Of a DNA stretch of 64,000 nucleotides, positions 63,217-64,000 are shown piece by piece. Numbering within the stretch: position 1 is the stretch's first letter; each line of letters starts with the position of its first letter. A program made the position numbers and the translations under genes. The notes beneath the pieces are model-generated. The model was not told the origin of the DNA. It did no database searches and saw only the letters and a program-made list of their open reading frames with translations. The stretch lies in assembly GCF_002902965.1 (NCBI RefSeq), contig NZ_CP026106.1, positions 744,001-808,000 on the forward strand, read 5' to 3'. Source of the DNA: Paraburkholderia hospita (GTDB lineage Bacteria; Pseudomonadota; Gammaproteobacteria; Burkholderiales; Burkholderiaceae).

Positions 63217-64000
63217 ACATGGACATCGTTACATACGAAATCATCCGTAGCAGTCTGTTTGCGGTTGCGCGGGAAATGAAGATTGCCATGATGCGGACAG
63301 CGGGAAGCCCGCTGATGCACGCGAGTGGCGACTCATCTGCCGCTATCTTCGACGCTGACATGCAGCTCGTTGCTCAAGGCAACGACATCCCTACGATGTT
63401 GGGCTCGGCAGTCATTTCCACCCGTGTCTCGGTCGAGGCCATTGGTCGCGAAAACCTGCGGCCTGGCGACGTCATTGTCAGCAACGACGCTTACGTCGGC
63501 GGCGGCAATCACCAGCCGGACGTCCAGTTCACGCGCCCGGTCTTCGTTGACGGTGAAATCGTTGCCTTCGTGATGACACGTGGGCACTGGACGGACATCG
63601 GTGGGCAGTCACCTGGCAGCTATGCAATTGCCACGTGGGACGTGTTCGCCGAGGGCATCCGGATTCCCCCCGTCCTTCTCTATCGGAACGACGAGCCAGT
63701 GCGCGACGTACTGGAAATCCTGACGCGCAATAGCCGAAACGCTCATGAGCTGCGCCTGGACATTCAGGCGCAATATGCGGGCACCTTTGTGGGTGACCGC
63801 CGCATCGTGGACCTGGTTGCAAAGTATGGCGCCAACGCGTTGCGTGACGTGATGAGCCAGAGTCTCGACCACTCGGAGAAGCTCATCCGCGCAGAGATTG
63901 CGAAGATTCCCGACGGTGTCTACGAGGCGGAGGAATATCTCGACCCCATCGAGGCGCCGGGCTGGAAACACGAGCGCCCGCTGCTGAAGGTCAAGGTCAT
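63213..64000 (+). CDS. Hydantoinase/oxoprolinase subunit B, truncated by window end
   Basis: 262 residues visible, from ATG 63213 overlapping the hyuA stop. Begins MNMDIVTYEIIRSSLFAVA and continues AREMKIAMMRTAGSPL, RPGDVIVSNDAYVGGGNHQPDV, RGHWTDIGGQSPGSYA, which are typical for subunit B of the family (the HWxDIGG region is metal-binding in related enzymes). The rest of the gene lies right of the window. A start two codons later (ATG 63219) is possible. Confidence 0.92.
   Translation, partial: MNMDIVTYEIIRSSLFAVAREMKIAMMRTAGSPLMHASGDSSAAIFDADMQLVAQGNDIPTMLGSAVISTRVSVEAIGRENLRPGDVIVSNDAYVGGGNHQPDVQFTRPVFVDGEIVAFVMTRGHWTDIGGQSPGSYAIATWDVFAEGIRIPPVLLYRNDEPVRDVLEILTRNSRNAHELRLDIQAQYAGTFVGDRRIVDLVAKYGANALRDVMSQSLDHSEKLIRAEIAKIPDGVYEAEEYLDPIEAPGWKHERPLLKVKV

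Overview
The window looks like a high-GC chromosome or megaplasmid segment from a Burkholderiales bacterium, most likely Paraburkholderia or a close relative. This rests on codon use, a GTG/ATG/TTG start mix, an OmpC-type Burkholderia porin, DmrB-type dihydromethanopterin reduction and a cbbR-linked Calvin-cycle cluster. No rRNA, tRNA, CRISPR array, transposase or phage gene was seen.

Left part (1-15.0 kb): the tetrahydromethanopterin/methylofuran C1 pathway. The left edge cuts fhcA, which is followed on the minus strand by fhcB. Around them lie mch and mtdB (methenyl/methylene-H4MPT interconversion), RFAP synthase, a dihydropteroate-synthase-like protein, a DmrB flavoprotein, a FolB-like aldolase, a CitG-like ribosyl-transfer protein, homologues of methanofuran enzymes MfnB, MfnD, MfnE and MfnF, and three ATP-grasp ligases in all. 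Tight ATGA overlaps show several translationally coupled operons. Together they would oxidise formaldehyde to formate.

15.2-19.2 kb: a compact Calvin-cycle module, cbbR divergent from an FBPase-like gene, phosphoribulokinase and phosphoglycolate phosphatase, without RuBisCO here. The divergent promoter carries two TNA-N7-TNA CbbR motifs and a 19-codon leader ORF that overlaps the FBPase start. The FBPase lacks several canonical active-site residues.

19.2-45 kb: regulators and N-demethylation. A sigma-54 activator and a NarL-type response regulator precede etfA-etfB, a repeat protein, dgcB and dgcA (dimethylglycine demethylation), two GcvT-like proteins, a putative heme-dependent dimethylamine monooxygenase (reductase, DUF3445 subunit, small zinc-finger subunit), two paralogous APC permeases, a porin, a NarX-type kinase and a PAS/degenerate-GGDEF protein. 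Methyl groups released as formaldehyde or methylene-THF would feed the C1 pathway to the left. Two NarL-style 7-2-7 sites suggest shared control.

45-48.7 kb: a six-gene operon of an ethanolamine-permease-like transporter and five small or anchored membrane proteins, one of only 46 residues, behind a strong sigma-70 promoter. Function unknown.

49-54.7 kb: ordinary accessory genes: GNAT, XRE regulator with palindromic operators, NTF2-like protein, TPR protein, two Hsp20 chaperones.

54.9-64 kb: an apparently lower-GC catabolic segment (frameshifted LysR remnant, enoyl-CoA hydratase, MFS transporter, HMG-CoA-lyase-like protein, metallo-hydrolase, LysR regulator, hydantoinase/oxoprolinase A and truncated B). 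A control region of about 80 bp containing a LysR-type box is present twice, before the hydratase gene and between lysR and hyuA, which ties the segment into one regulon.
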